Assembly (NCBI GenBank): GCA_001871755.1
Contig: MNXL01000247.1
Coordinates: forward strand, 1 to 10,544
Reading direction: 5' to 3'
Length of the DNA: 10,544 bases
Source: Anaerolineae bacterium CG2_30_64_16
GTDB lineage: Bacteria > Chloroflexota > Anaerolineae > CG2-30-64-16
Position numbers and translations under genes: made by a program. Of this stretch, positions 1 through 6,184 are shown one piece after another; position 1 is the first letter of the stretch, and each line of letters starts with the position of its first letter. The notes under the pieces are model-generated. The model was given only the letters and a program-made list of their open reading frames with translations, had not been told where the DNA came from and did no database searches.

Positions 1-160
1 GTTACCAGTTTCCCAAGTTACCAGTTTCCCAAGTTACCAGTTTCCCAAGTTACCAGTTTCCCAAGTTACCAGTTTCCCAAGTTACCAGTTTCCCAAGTTC
101 CCAGTTTCCCAAGTTCCCAAGTTCCCAAGTTCCCAAGTTCCCAAGTTGCCAGTTTCCCAA
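1..160. repeat. 16-bp tandem repeat array (minisatellite), cut by the window edge
   Basis: Six perfect head-to-tail copies of the 16-mer GTTACCAGTTTCCCAA occupy positions 1-96. They are followed by a variant starting GTTCCCAG (97-112), four half-units GTTCCCAA (113-144) and a last variant starting GTTGCCAG (145-160). In the transcribed direction the unit reads TTGGGAAACTGGTAAC. The 8-bp half-units show that the 16-mer is itself an imperfect doubled 8-mer, so the array looks built by slippage. It begins 17 bases after the stop of the DUF1638 gene and probably extends past the left edge. There are no unique spacers, so it is not a CRISPR array. Its role is unknown. Confidence 0.95.
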
Positions 161-177
161 TCTACCAATTTACCATC

Positions 178-912
178 TCATCGCATGAACATCTCCTGCC
201 GAATCTCACCGCCGGGCGGAATCAACACAAGATCGGCGGCCAACCCGGTCGGCAGAGCGCGCCCGTTCTGGGAAAGTGCGCCCGCGGCGTCGATCAGCCG
301 GCGCACATAGTCGTCGGAGCCCAGGATTTCCTCGTAACGCATGCCCCAGCGCTGACAGAAGTGCGCCACCGCTTGCGCCTGATCGCGATACAGTGCCATC
401 TCGACCGGATCGGAGGCAACCAGCGCCAGCCGTTCGTAGTGCTGATACTGCTGATCCAGGATCCACATGACATCCGCGTGCTTGTACCGGGCGCTGTACT
501 CGTGATACTCCTGCAACGGATTGCTGCCAGACTCCAGCCAGCCCTTGGTGAGGTAGTAGGTGCCGGGCACGGCCGAGAATTCACGCACGTAAGCCTTGTA
601 CGATCCCAGCAGAATAGCGATACAGTCATCCGTGCGGGGTACCAACAAGGTGTGTTGGCCGGCTCGCAGGCCTCGCAGGCCATTGCCGCACAGGCCATAT
701 CCCAGAATCACCAGGCTTGGCTCCGAGACGTCGTCCAGCGCCTCCTGCAGCGCGTCTGTCAACTTCATGGGGACGCGATGCAGGCCATAATCCATGAACT
801 TGACGTTCCGAGACATCTGCTCCGGGAGCAGTTGGGCCAGCGAACTCTGTAGCACCCGGCAGGCGATCACGACGATGGGCAATTTGACCGGCTCCGACAT
901 GTTCGTGCTCAT
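178..912 (-). CDS. DUF1638 family protein, last gene of the methyltransferase cluster
   Basis: This 244-residue protein is recognised as DUF1638 from its conserved segments: IACRVL (residues 16-21), GLHR (43-46), GYGLCGNG (71-78), PRTDDC (92-97) and PGTYYLTKGWLE (116-127). Cys18, His45, Cys75 and Cys97 sit in these blocks and could bind a metal, but that is inference. The biochemical role of the family is not established to my knowledge. Such genes tend to appear beside corrinoid methyltransferase genes, which fits here. An upstream in-frame ATG at 1014 would overlap corrinoid protein 2 by about 95 bases. I prefer the ATG at 912, which has a GAGAGAG ribosome binding site just upstream and leaves 7 bases after the preceding stop, implying translational coupling. 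There is no signal peptide or membrane segment, so it is probably cytoplasmic. Confidence 0.85.
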   Translation of the reverse strand: MSTNMSEPVKLPIVVIACRVLQSSLAQLLPEQMSRNVKFMDYGLHRVPMKLTDALQEALDDVSEPSLVILGYGLCGNGLRGLRAGQHTLLVPRTDDCIAILLGSYKAYVREFSAVPGTYYLTKGWLESGSNPLQEYHEYSARYKHADVMWILDQQYQHYERLALVASDPVEMALYRDQAQAVAHFCQRWGMRYEEILGSDDYVRRLIDAAGALSQNGRALPTGLAADLVLIPPGGEIRQEMFMR

Positions 913-919
913 GACTCTC

Positions 920-1561
920 TCACGCCAGACCGGCGAATTTCTTCGCCAGATCTGCGCCGGCCGGGGCGTTGGAACCGTAGCCATCCGCGCCGATGCGTTT
1001 GGCAAAGTCGGCATCCACCGGCGCGCCGCCCACCATGATCTTAACCTGGTCGCGCAGGCCGGCCTCTTCGATCGCCTTGATCGTGTACCCCATCGCGCGC
1101 ATGGTGGTGGTCAACATCGCCGACATGCCCACAACCTGCGGCTGATGCTGCTTGATCGCCTCGACGAACTTCTCTGGTTCGGCGTTGAAACCCAGGTCGA
1201 TGATCTCGAACCCGGAGCCCTCGCACATCATCCCGACCAGGTTCTTACCGATGTCATGCAGGTCACCCTTCACGGTGCCCAACAGGATCTTGCCGGCCTG
1301 CCTGGCGCCGCTCGCCACCAGCAGCGGCCGCAGCAAGATCGTCCCGGCCTGCATCGCCTCAGCCGACATCAACACCTCGGGCACGAACATATCGCCAGCC
1401 TTGAAGCGCACGCCAACCTCGCCCATGCCGACCAACAGGCCGTTGTCCATGATATCGCCGGGCGCCATGCCCTCGTCAATCGCCTTCTGCACCAGCCTGG
1501 CGGCCTTATCTGCATCCCCTTCCAGGATGCAGGTAGATATTCGTTCAAGTAGTCTGCTCAT
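920..1561 (-). CDS. Corrinoid protein 2 (MttC/MtgC-like, B12-binding methyl carrier)
   Basis: This 213-residue protein is the methyl carrier between an amine methyltransferase and a second methyltransferase. Residues 1-85 form the helical B12-binding-2 cap domain, including FKAGDMFVPEVL (53-64). Residues 88-213 form the Rossmann-like B12 domain with the base-off signature D100-x-H102-x-x-G105 in GDLHDIGKN, where His102 is the expected lower cobalt ligand. MSAMLTTTM (146-154) and VGGAP (177-181) line the expected nucleotide-tail pocket. The start at 1561 follows a strong AGGAGG site six or seven bases away; an upstream in-frame start at 1621 would add 20 poorly conserved residues. It aligns without gaps to corrinoid protein 1 (about 134 of 213 identical by hand count). 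It is 113 bases downstream of MttB-like protein 2 and 7 bases upstream of the DUF1638 gene. Substrate specificity comes from its partner and cannot be read here. Confidence 0.95.
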   Translation of the reverse strand: MSRLLERISTCILEGDADKAARLVQKAIDEGMAPGDIMDNGLLVGMGEVGVRFKAGDMFVPEVLMSAEAMQAGTILLRPLLVASGARQAGKILLGTVKGDLHDIGKNLVGMMCEGSGFEIIDLGFNAEPEKFVEAIKQHQPQVVGMSAMLTTTMRAMGYTIKAIEEAGLRDQVKIMVGGAPVDADFAKRIGADGYGSNAPAGADLAKKFAGLA

Positions 1562-1580
1562 GATGTTCCTCCTGCAGTGT

Positions 1581-1663
1581 CCTAACCCGGACAAGCCGGG
1601 ATCAAAGCAGTGAAAGCCCACCTGGAAATCCTTGCCCGGAAGGCAAGATTCTCAGGGGTTAGG
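1581..1663 (-). other. Possible intercistronic RNA structure between MttB-like gene 2 and corrinoid gene 2
   Basis: CCTAACCC (1581-1588) is exactly complementary to GGGTTAGG (1656-1663), which could close a long-range helix. Inside it, 1627-1650 forms a hairpin with nine base pairs and one bulge (AATC-C-TTGCC against GGCAAGATT), and 1586-1600 forms a competing 5-bp hairpin (CCCGG-ACAAG-CCGGG). Neither hairpin is followed by a U-run, so a classical terminator is unlikely. The structure ends about 20 bases before the start at 1561. An mRNA processing, stability or translation-tuning role is inference. Confidence 0.4.
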
Positions 1664-1674
1664 CGCTATCTGGC

Positions 1675-3138
1675 TCAGACCTTGTCCTTGACACGGTCTT
1701 CGTTCTCTTCCAGGACCTTCTCGATGACCTTGTGGGTCTCCGGCTTGATGGGCGATGGCCGATGGGTTGCCAGGAGGTCGCGCACCCGCGCGATGGTGCG
1801 ATCCTTCAGGGTCAGGCTGCCCGTCGCAGACCAGTTCTCGAAGTCCTGCCGGTCGAGCAGCTTCGGATAGTAGTATTCGGTCTTGTAGTAGCGGCGGGTG
1901 TGCGGCTGCTTCAGGTAGTGCCCGTTGGGGCCGACCGCGTGAATCACATCCACGGCCAGGGTATCTTCGTTGACCTCGATGCCGCGCGTGATGCGCCGCG
2001 CATATCCGATTGCCTCGTCCATCGCGCACAGTTGGAAGAGTGAGCCGGTCATCGCGCTCTCGGTGTAACCCACATCGTGGCACAGGTCGCCGGCGGTCAG
2101 GGCCGAGAAAAGCACCGACATCGAGCCTTCGATCATCGCCTGCCCGTCGAAGGTCTTGGAATCGGTGCAGCCACCCGTCTGCCAGAGCGGCAGCCCGACG
2201 TAGTGCGCCAGCTCGGTCAGCCCGGCCATGAAGAGCGGGAGCTCGGGCGCGCCGTAGGCCAGAATCATCGTGTTCATGTCCATCACCGAGAAGACACCGC
2301 CCATGATGAAGGGCAGGCCCGGCTGGATCGCCTGCGCCAGGGTCAGGCCCATCCACGACTCGGCCGCGCCCATGGTGATGATGCCCGCGCCCGTGATGGG
2401 GGCGGTACCGCCGGCAATCGGGCATGGGGTGAAAACCAGGGGAATCCGGTGTCGGGCCGCGAAGATCAGCTTGTCGATCGCCTCGAAGGTGCTGACCAGG
2501 GGCGACAGCGGCTCACAGTAGTGCACGTAGGTCGGCCGGCGCTCGAACGCCTCCTGACCCCCCGCCTCGGCCACCGCAATCGTGTGGATGCCGGCGGAGT
2601 CATACCTGTCGTAGGACCAGGCCACGATCGGCTTGCTGGTGTTAGGAAACATCCCGGCGAACTCGTAGAGCGCGCCCAGGTCAAAATGCACGTCACCCAC
2701 CGTCCCCAACGACTCGCAGAAGTCGATGTTGGGCAGCGCGTCCACCAGCCGGGCTACCAGCGGTACGTCCGCCTTGGTGTATTCACGGCGCTCCAGTGTA
2801 TCGACATCGATGAATTGGGTGCAGGTGGGGCCAGGACCGAAATGTCCACGCCCGGGACCGATGTGGATGTCGTGCTTGGGATGGCCGTCGCGCGCAAACA
2901 AGGTGAAACTCCGCGGGGCCTTGCGCAGCGCGTCCTTCACCATGTAGCTGGGCAGACGCACCCGCTCCCCATCGACCCAGGCGCCCGCCTTCTTGAGAAT
3001 CTCCCGGGCTTCCTCGTGCTTCACATCCAGGCCCGTGTATTCCAGCAGATGGAGCACGCCCGAGAACAGCTCTTCCAGTTGATCCTGGGAGAACACGTTG
3101 AAGCGCACACCGGAATTAATCTGATAGTTCGTCCTCAT
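1675..3138 (-). CDS. MttB-superfamily methyltransferase 2 (non-pyrrolysine)
   Basis: This 487-residue enzyme belongs to the trimethylamine methyltransferase (MttB, COG5598) superfamily and should transfer a methyl group from a methylated amine to a corrinoid protein. Its length matches the family (about 490). The reading frame has no internal amber codon, so it is of the non-pyrrolysine type, whose characterised members use glycine betaine, proline betaine, carnitine or related quaternary amines. Family blocks include the N-terminal LLEYTGLDVKHEEAREILKK region, GPGRGHFGPG, and the C-terminal GPNG (403-406) and HT (413-414) leading to KTEYYYPKLLDR. The ATG at 3138 has AGGAGA eight bases upstream. 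An earlier in-frame ATG at 3165 would place that site inside the gene, so it was not chosen. Corrinoid genes flank it on both sides (41 bases upstream, 113 bases downstream). The substrate is unknown. Confidence 0.93.
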   Translation of the reverse strand: MRTNYQINSGVRFNVFSQDQLEELFSGVLHLLEYTGLDVKHEEAREILKKAGAWVDGERVRLPSYMVKDALRKAPRSFTLFARDGHPKHDIHIGPGRGHFGPGPTCTQFIDVDTLERREYTKADVPLVARLVDALPNIDFCESLGTVGDVHFDLGALYEFAGMFPNTSKPIVAWSYDRYDSAGIHTIAVAEAGGQEAFERRPTYVHYCEPLSPLVSTFEAIDKLIFAARHRIPLVFTPCPIAGGTAPITGAGIITMGAAESWMGLTLAQAIQPGLPFIMGGVFSVMDMNTMILAYGAPELPLFMAGLTELAHYVGLPLWQTGGCTDSKTFDGQAMIEGSMSVLFSALTAGDLCHDVGYTESAMTGSLFQLCAMDEAIGYARRITRGIEVNEDTLAVDVIHAVGPNGHYLKQPHTRRYYKTEYYYPKLLDRQDFENWSATGSLTLKDRTIARVRDLLATHRPSPIKPETHKVIEKVLEENEDRVKDKV

Positions 3139-3179
3139 TGAGAGGTTCTCCTTTCCTGAGATCACGAGCGCCGCGGCGC

Positions 3180-3821
3180 TCAGCCCGTGCCCACGAGCTT
3201 CTTGGCCAGGTCGGCAGCCGACGCCGCGTTGGACGCGTAGCCATCCGCGCCGATTTGGTCGGCGAAGGTCTGGGTCACGGGCGCGCCGCCGATCATGACT
3301 TTCACCTTGTCGCGCAGCCCGGCTTCTTCCAGCGCCTTGAGGGTGTGGCCCATCGCGCGCATGGTCGTGGTCAACAGCGCGGACATCCCCAGCACCTCCG
3401 GCTCGAATTCCTTGATCGCGCTAACGAAGACCTCGGGTTCGATGTCTTTGCCCAAGTCTCTGACCTCGAAACCCGCGCCCTCGCACATCATGCCGACCAG
3501 GTTCTTGCCGATGTCGTGCAAGTCACCCTTGACTGTCCCCAACAGGACGCGACCCGCCCTGGGCGCACCGCTCTCGACCAGCAGCGGTTTGAGGATCTCC
3601 ATGGATATCTGCATCGTTTTGGCCGAGCGCAACACCTCGGGCACAAACATGTTGCCCGCCTTGAACTCCACGCCCACATAGTCCATGCCGACCATCAGCC
3701 CGCCATCCAGGACTTCCTGGGCATCCAGCCCTGCGTCCAGGGCATCTTCGGTCAATTCTTCGATTTCGTCCAGATTCCCTTCGATGACCGCCTGAGAGAT
3801 TTTAGACAAGATCTCGCTCAT
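3180..3821 (-). CDS. Corrinoid protein 1 (MttC/MtgC-like, B12-binding methyl carrier)
   Basis: This 213-residue corrinoid methyl carrier has the same layout as corrinoid protein 2. The helical cap domain spans about residues 1-85 (FKAGNMFVPEVL at 53-64). The B12 domain carries D100-x-H102-x-x-G105 in GDLHDIGKN, MSALLTTTM (146-154) and IGGAP (177-181). The ATG at 3821 is preceded by AAAAGGAGAG about ten bases upstream. It lies 41 bases ahead of MttB-like gene 2, the usual pairing for a methyltransferase and its cognate carrier, so this pair is the most likely functional couple. The gapless match and identical length to corrinoid protein 2 point to a duplication within the cluster. The first 40 residues and the last few diverge most; the region around the cobalt-binding His is nearly identical. 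Confidence 0.95.
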   Translation of the reverse strand: MSEILSKISQAVIEGNLDEIEELTEDALDAGLDAQEVLDGGLMVGMDYVGVEFKAGNMFVPEVLRSAKTMQISMEILKPLLVESGAPRAGRVLLGTVKGDLHDIGKNLVGMMCEGAGFEVRDLGKDIEPEVFVSAIKEFEPEVLGMSALLTTTMRAMGHTLKALEEAGLRDKVKVMIGGAPVTQTFADQIGADGYASNAASAADLAKKLVGTG

Positions 3822-3880
3822 TGTGGTTCACTCTCCTTTTGTAAGAATCGTCGGTTGGGAATTTATGTTTTTCCGAACCC

Positions 3881-4513
3881 TTAGAGATGCTGGCGAATCG
3901 AGTCCTGAAAGTGGCGGATGTGTACCCGGATCACCCGGTCAGCACGTTCGGGATCCTTCGTCTCAATCGCCGCTAATATCTCCTTGAAGGCCTCTATCTT
4001 CAGGTCATCCGGTGTCAACTTATCGAGATAGAGATACCAAATGCGCAGCGACAAGTTGTAGAACATGTCGCATTCGGCCTGCAACAACCGGTTGTGGGAA
4101 ACCTGCGCCAGCAAGCCATGAAACCGCTGATCCAGCTTCATCAAGGTGTCCTGGTCGCAATGGCCCGCGCAGTCATTGTACTCCTTGACCAACTGTCGCA
4201 GCTCTTCCAGCTCCGCTGGAGTGATGCGTTCGACCGCCAGCCGGGCGCACAAGGCATCCAACTCCACGCGAATCTCCTGCACCTGCTGGAGGTCCTTGAT
4301 CGTGATGTCGGCGACGAAAGTGCCGCGCCTGGGTGAGACCACCACCAGTTTCTCTGCTTCCAGCAGCTTGAGCGCCTCTCGGATCGGCGTTCGACCCAGT
4401 TCCAGTTCCGCCATGAGATCCGTCTCATGGATCACAGACCCAGGCGCCATCTGGGTCGTAATGATCCTCTCCTTGATCAGCGTGTAAGCCTTGCTGGCGT
4501 CAGTGAGAATCAT
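3881..4513 (-). CDS. GntR family transcriptional regulator, FCD (FadR-like) subgroup
   Basis: This 210-residue regulator has an N-terminal winged helix (about residues 5-70) with the GntR signature LGRTPIREALKLLEAEKLV (39-57) and the wing PRRGTFVADI. The all-helical FCD ligand-binding domain spans about residues 75-205. In FCD proteins a metal is usually held by an Asp and three His residues. Here D128 and H132 (DQRFH) and H198 (VHIRH) fit, but the position normally His in the EHRAI-type motif appears to be Phe176, so metal binding may be altered. The ATG at 4513 has AAGGAG about eight bases upstream; an earlier in-frame start (4621) would overlap the methyltransferase gene. It is the only regulator in the cluster and sits between the MeTr-like gene (37 bases) and corrinoid gene 1. 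It probably controls the cluster in response to a small organic acid or amine, which is inference. Confidence 0.92.
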   Translation of the reverse strand: MILTDASKAYTLIKERIITTQMAPGSVIHETDLMAELELGRTPIREALKLLEAEKLVVVSPRRGTFVADITIKDLQQVQEIRVELDALCARLAVERITPAELEELRQLVKEYNDCAGHCDQDTLMKLDQRFHGLLAQVSHNRLLQAECDMFYNLSLRIWYLYLDKLTPDDLKIEAFKEILAAIETKDPERADRVIRVHIRHFQDSIRQHL

Positions 4514-4550
4514 CTTGACTGCTCCTTGTTGTGATCGGGAATCTGTCCCG

Positions 4551-5432
4551 TCAGCTTGCGGCCTCCTTGAGAGCCTTCTGCCGCTTGCGATACGCCTTGA
4601 TCCAGCGCATGCCGTAGTCATCCCGACCCAGGGACAGATCGGCCGCCAGCACCGCGGTGACCACCTCCGTCACCAGCGGGTTGGTAATGGGGCAGGTCAT
4701 GCCCGCGTAGATCGCCATCGCGATGAACGCCGAGTTGATGTAGGCGCGGTCCGGCATGCCAAAGGAGATGTTGCTGGCGCCCATGGTGATGTTGACGCCG
4801 AACTCCTTCACCACCAGCTCGATCGTCTGGAGGGCGACCCGGCCCGCGTGGCTATCCGCGCCCATCGTCAGCGCCAGCGGATCGATCACGATGTCCTCGA
4901 CCGGGATGCCCATCTTGCCGGCTCGCTCGATGATCTTGCCCGCCACGGCCAGGCGCTTTTCCGGCGTCTCGGGGATGCCGTCGTCATCCATGCACAGGCC
5001 GATGACCGCCGCGCCGTACTCCTTGACCACCGGCAAGACCGCGCTCAAGGAGCGTTCTTCGCCATTGCACGAGTTCACCAACGCCTTGCCCTTGTAGAGG
5101 CCCAGCGCGGCCGCCAACGCCTGCGGATCGGCCGTGTCGATACACAACGGCACATCGGTCACGTCCATCACCGTCTGCAACACCTGCTTCAGCAGCGCCG
5201 GCTCGTCCGCGCCCGGGACACCCGCGTTCACATCCAGCATGGCCGCGCCGGCAGCGACCTGGGTCAGCGCATCCGTGCGCACAACCTTAAAATCGCCCGC
5301 CTGGAGCGCGGCCAACATCTTCTTGCGACCGGTGGGGTTGATGCGCTCGCCGATGATCACCGTCAGCTTGTCTCGGCTGATCTCCAAGGTCCGCGTCGCG
5401 GAAGAAACAACCGTCGTGAGATTCTTTGCCAT
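4551..5432 (-). CDS. Methyltetrahydrofolate:corrinoid-type methyltransferase (MeTr/MtgA-like, pterin-binding)
   Basis: This 293-residue protein has the pterin-binding TIM-barrel fold of MeTr (AcsE) and MtgA, which move methyl groups between a corrinoid protein and tetrahydrofolate. Visible motifs are IIGERINPTG (26-35), LDVNAG with D67 and N69 (matching the DxN block of MeTr), LCIDT with D99, VNSCNGE (N120), IDPLALTMGAD (D184) and MGASNISFGMP (N221, equivalent to the Asn implicated in N5 activation in MeTr). With two MttB homologues and two corrinoid proteins beside it, it most likely demethylates methyl-corrinoid to form methyl-THF. The ATG at 5432 follows GAAGAGGTG at good spacing. A GTG at 5504 would add 24 residues of poor family character that overlap a hairpin, so I rejected it. 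A MetH-domain or MtrH identity is less likely, given the length and the neighbours. Confidence 0.92.
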   Translation of the reverse strand: MAKNLTTVVSSATRTLEISRDKLTVIIGERINPTGRKKMLAALQAGDFKVVRTDALTQVAAGAAMLDVNAGVPGADEPALLKQVLQTVMDVTDVPLCIDTADPQALAAALGLYKGKALVNSCNGEERSLSAVLPVVKEYGAAVIGLCMDDDGIPETPEKRLAVAGKIIERAGKMGIPVEDIVIDPLALTMGADSHAGRVALQTIELVVKEFGVNITMGASNISFGMPDRAYINSAFIAMAIYAGMTCPITNPLVTEVVTAVLAADLSLGRDDYGMRWIKAYRKRQKALKEAAS

Positions 5433-5447
5433 GCTTGTCACCTCTTC

Positions 5448-5473
5448 GTAGATATGTGTTGTGATATGACTAC
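5448..5473. promoter_or_regulatory. Interrupted inverted repeat upstream of the MeTr-like gene (possible operator)
   Basis: GTAG-ATAT (5448-5455) is mirrored by ATAT-GA-CTAC (5464-5473) around an 8-base centre, with a two-base bulge in one arm. It lies 15-41 bases upstream of the ATG at 5432. The 9-mer TGTTGTGAT (5457-5465) recurs at 4527-4535, just upstream of the GntR gene, so both sites could belong to a regulator's binding motif. It does not clearly match a known FadR-type operator. This is a tentative call. Confidence 0.25.
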
Positions 5474-5474
5474 A

Positions 5475-5493
5475 GAGCGCCGGGTCGGCGCTC
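5475..5493 (-). terminator. Perfect 8-bp GC hairpin after the CBS-ACT gene (weak terminator or attenuator)
   Basis: GAGCGCCG (5475-5482) and CGGCGCTC (5486-5493) are perfect complements around a 3-base loop. The hairpin starts 11 bases past the amber stop of the CBS-ACT gene in the direction of transcription. The following bases in that direction (TGTAGTCATATC) are only partly U-rich, so full termination is doubtful. It could instead cause partial termination or protect a 3' end, splitting expression of the upstream and downstream parts of the cluster. Confidence 0.4.
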
Positions 5494-5503
5494 GTTCGCC
5501 TCA

Positions 5504-6160
5504 CTACGATTCGCGCGGGATCTCCCGCACATCCAAGATTTCGACGACCAGGGGCTGAACCACTGCCAGCAATGCCTCTTTGGAGATATCGGCCACCTTG
5601 AGGACGCAGCCCCAGGTGGTGCGATCTTCCCCTCTGAATGTGTTGAGCGCGTGGATCAGGCCGCCCTGCGCGGTGATGGCGGCAGTGATCTGCGCCATCG
5701 AACCCTTGAAGTAAGGCGCCAGGGCCGTCAACCGCACCCCGCCTTCCTGGGCCATCATCAATTCCAGGAAGACATCGAAGATGTCCGACTCGGTGATGAT
5801 CCCGACGAGCTCCCCCGCGCGCATGACGGGCATCCCGCCGATCGCGTTGCTGCGCATCAGGCGGGCGGCGTCCTCGATGGGGCAGTCGTCATCCACGGTG
5901 ATCACCGGATGGGTCATTACCTCTTTGACCTTGATCTGATTGAGCAGATATGTCACTTCCCACATGTTCAGCGATGTGGCTGACGACGGCGCGGCATACA
6001 GTAGATCGGAATGACTGACGATGCCCACCAGTTTCCCTTTCCCATCCAACACCGGAAAACGGTGGACCTTCTTCTGCCGCATCTGTTCCAGCGCCTCGGT
6101 GATGGGCAGATCCGGCCCGATGGTGATCGGATTGGGCGTCATTCTATATCGTACAAGCAT
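5504..6160 (-). CDS. CBS-CBS-ACT domain protein (AcuB-like architecture)
   Basis: This 218-residue soluble protein has two CBS domains, at about residues 4-55 (MTPNPITIGPDLPITEALEQM, then FPVLDGKGKLVGIVSHSDLL) and 80-130 (VMTHPVITVDDD, then GGMPVMRAGELVGIITESDIF). A C-terminal ACT-like domain follows at about 140-213 (LAPYFKGSMAQITAAITAQGG). This is the AcuB-type layout. CBS pairs commonly bind AMP, ADP, ATP or S-adenosylmethionine, and ACT domains bind amino acids, so it may sense energy charge or a methyl donor. No catalytic domain is present. The ATG at 6160 follows a GGGGGGAAAG stretch, a weak ribosome binding site. It is 24 bases downstream of MttB-like gene 1 and 71 bases before the MeTr-like gene, so co-transcription is likely. 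Its target in the cluster is unknown. Confidence 0.9.
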   Translation of the reverse strand: MLVRYRMTPNPITIGPDLPITEALEQMRQKKVHRFPVLDGKGKLVGIVSHSDLLYAAPSSATSLNMWEVTYLLNQIKVKEVMTHPVITVDDDCPIEDAARLMRSNAIGGMPVMRAGELVGIITESDIFDVFLELMMAQEGGVRLTALAPYFKGSMAQITAAITAQGGLIHALNTFRGEDRTTWGCVLKVADISKEALLAVVQPLVVEILDVREIPRES

Positions 6161-6184
6161 CTTTCCCCCCTTGTTTCTCGTACC

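Noticed and set aside
1..160. Regular short repeats could suggest a CRISPR array.
   Set aside because: The units are directly adjacent with no unique spacers, and they degrade into 8-bp half-units, as in a minisatellite.
2077..3141. Long open frame on the plus strand opposite MttB-like gene 2.
   Set aside because: It has no recognisable domain and lies fully antisense to a well-conserved family member.
5504..5506. The amber stop (TAG) of the CBS-ACT gene in a cluster with MttB homologues might suggest pyrrolysine readthrough.
   Set aside because: The protein is complete at this stop, the frame continues into a hairpin, both MttB genes lack internal amber codons, and no pyl genes are visible.
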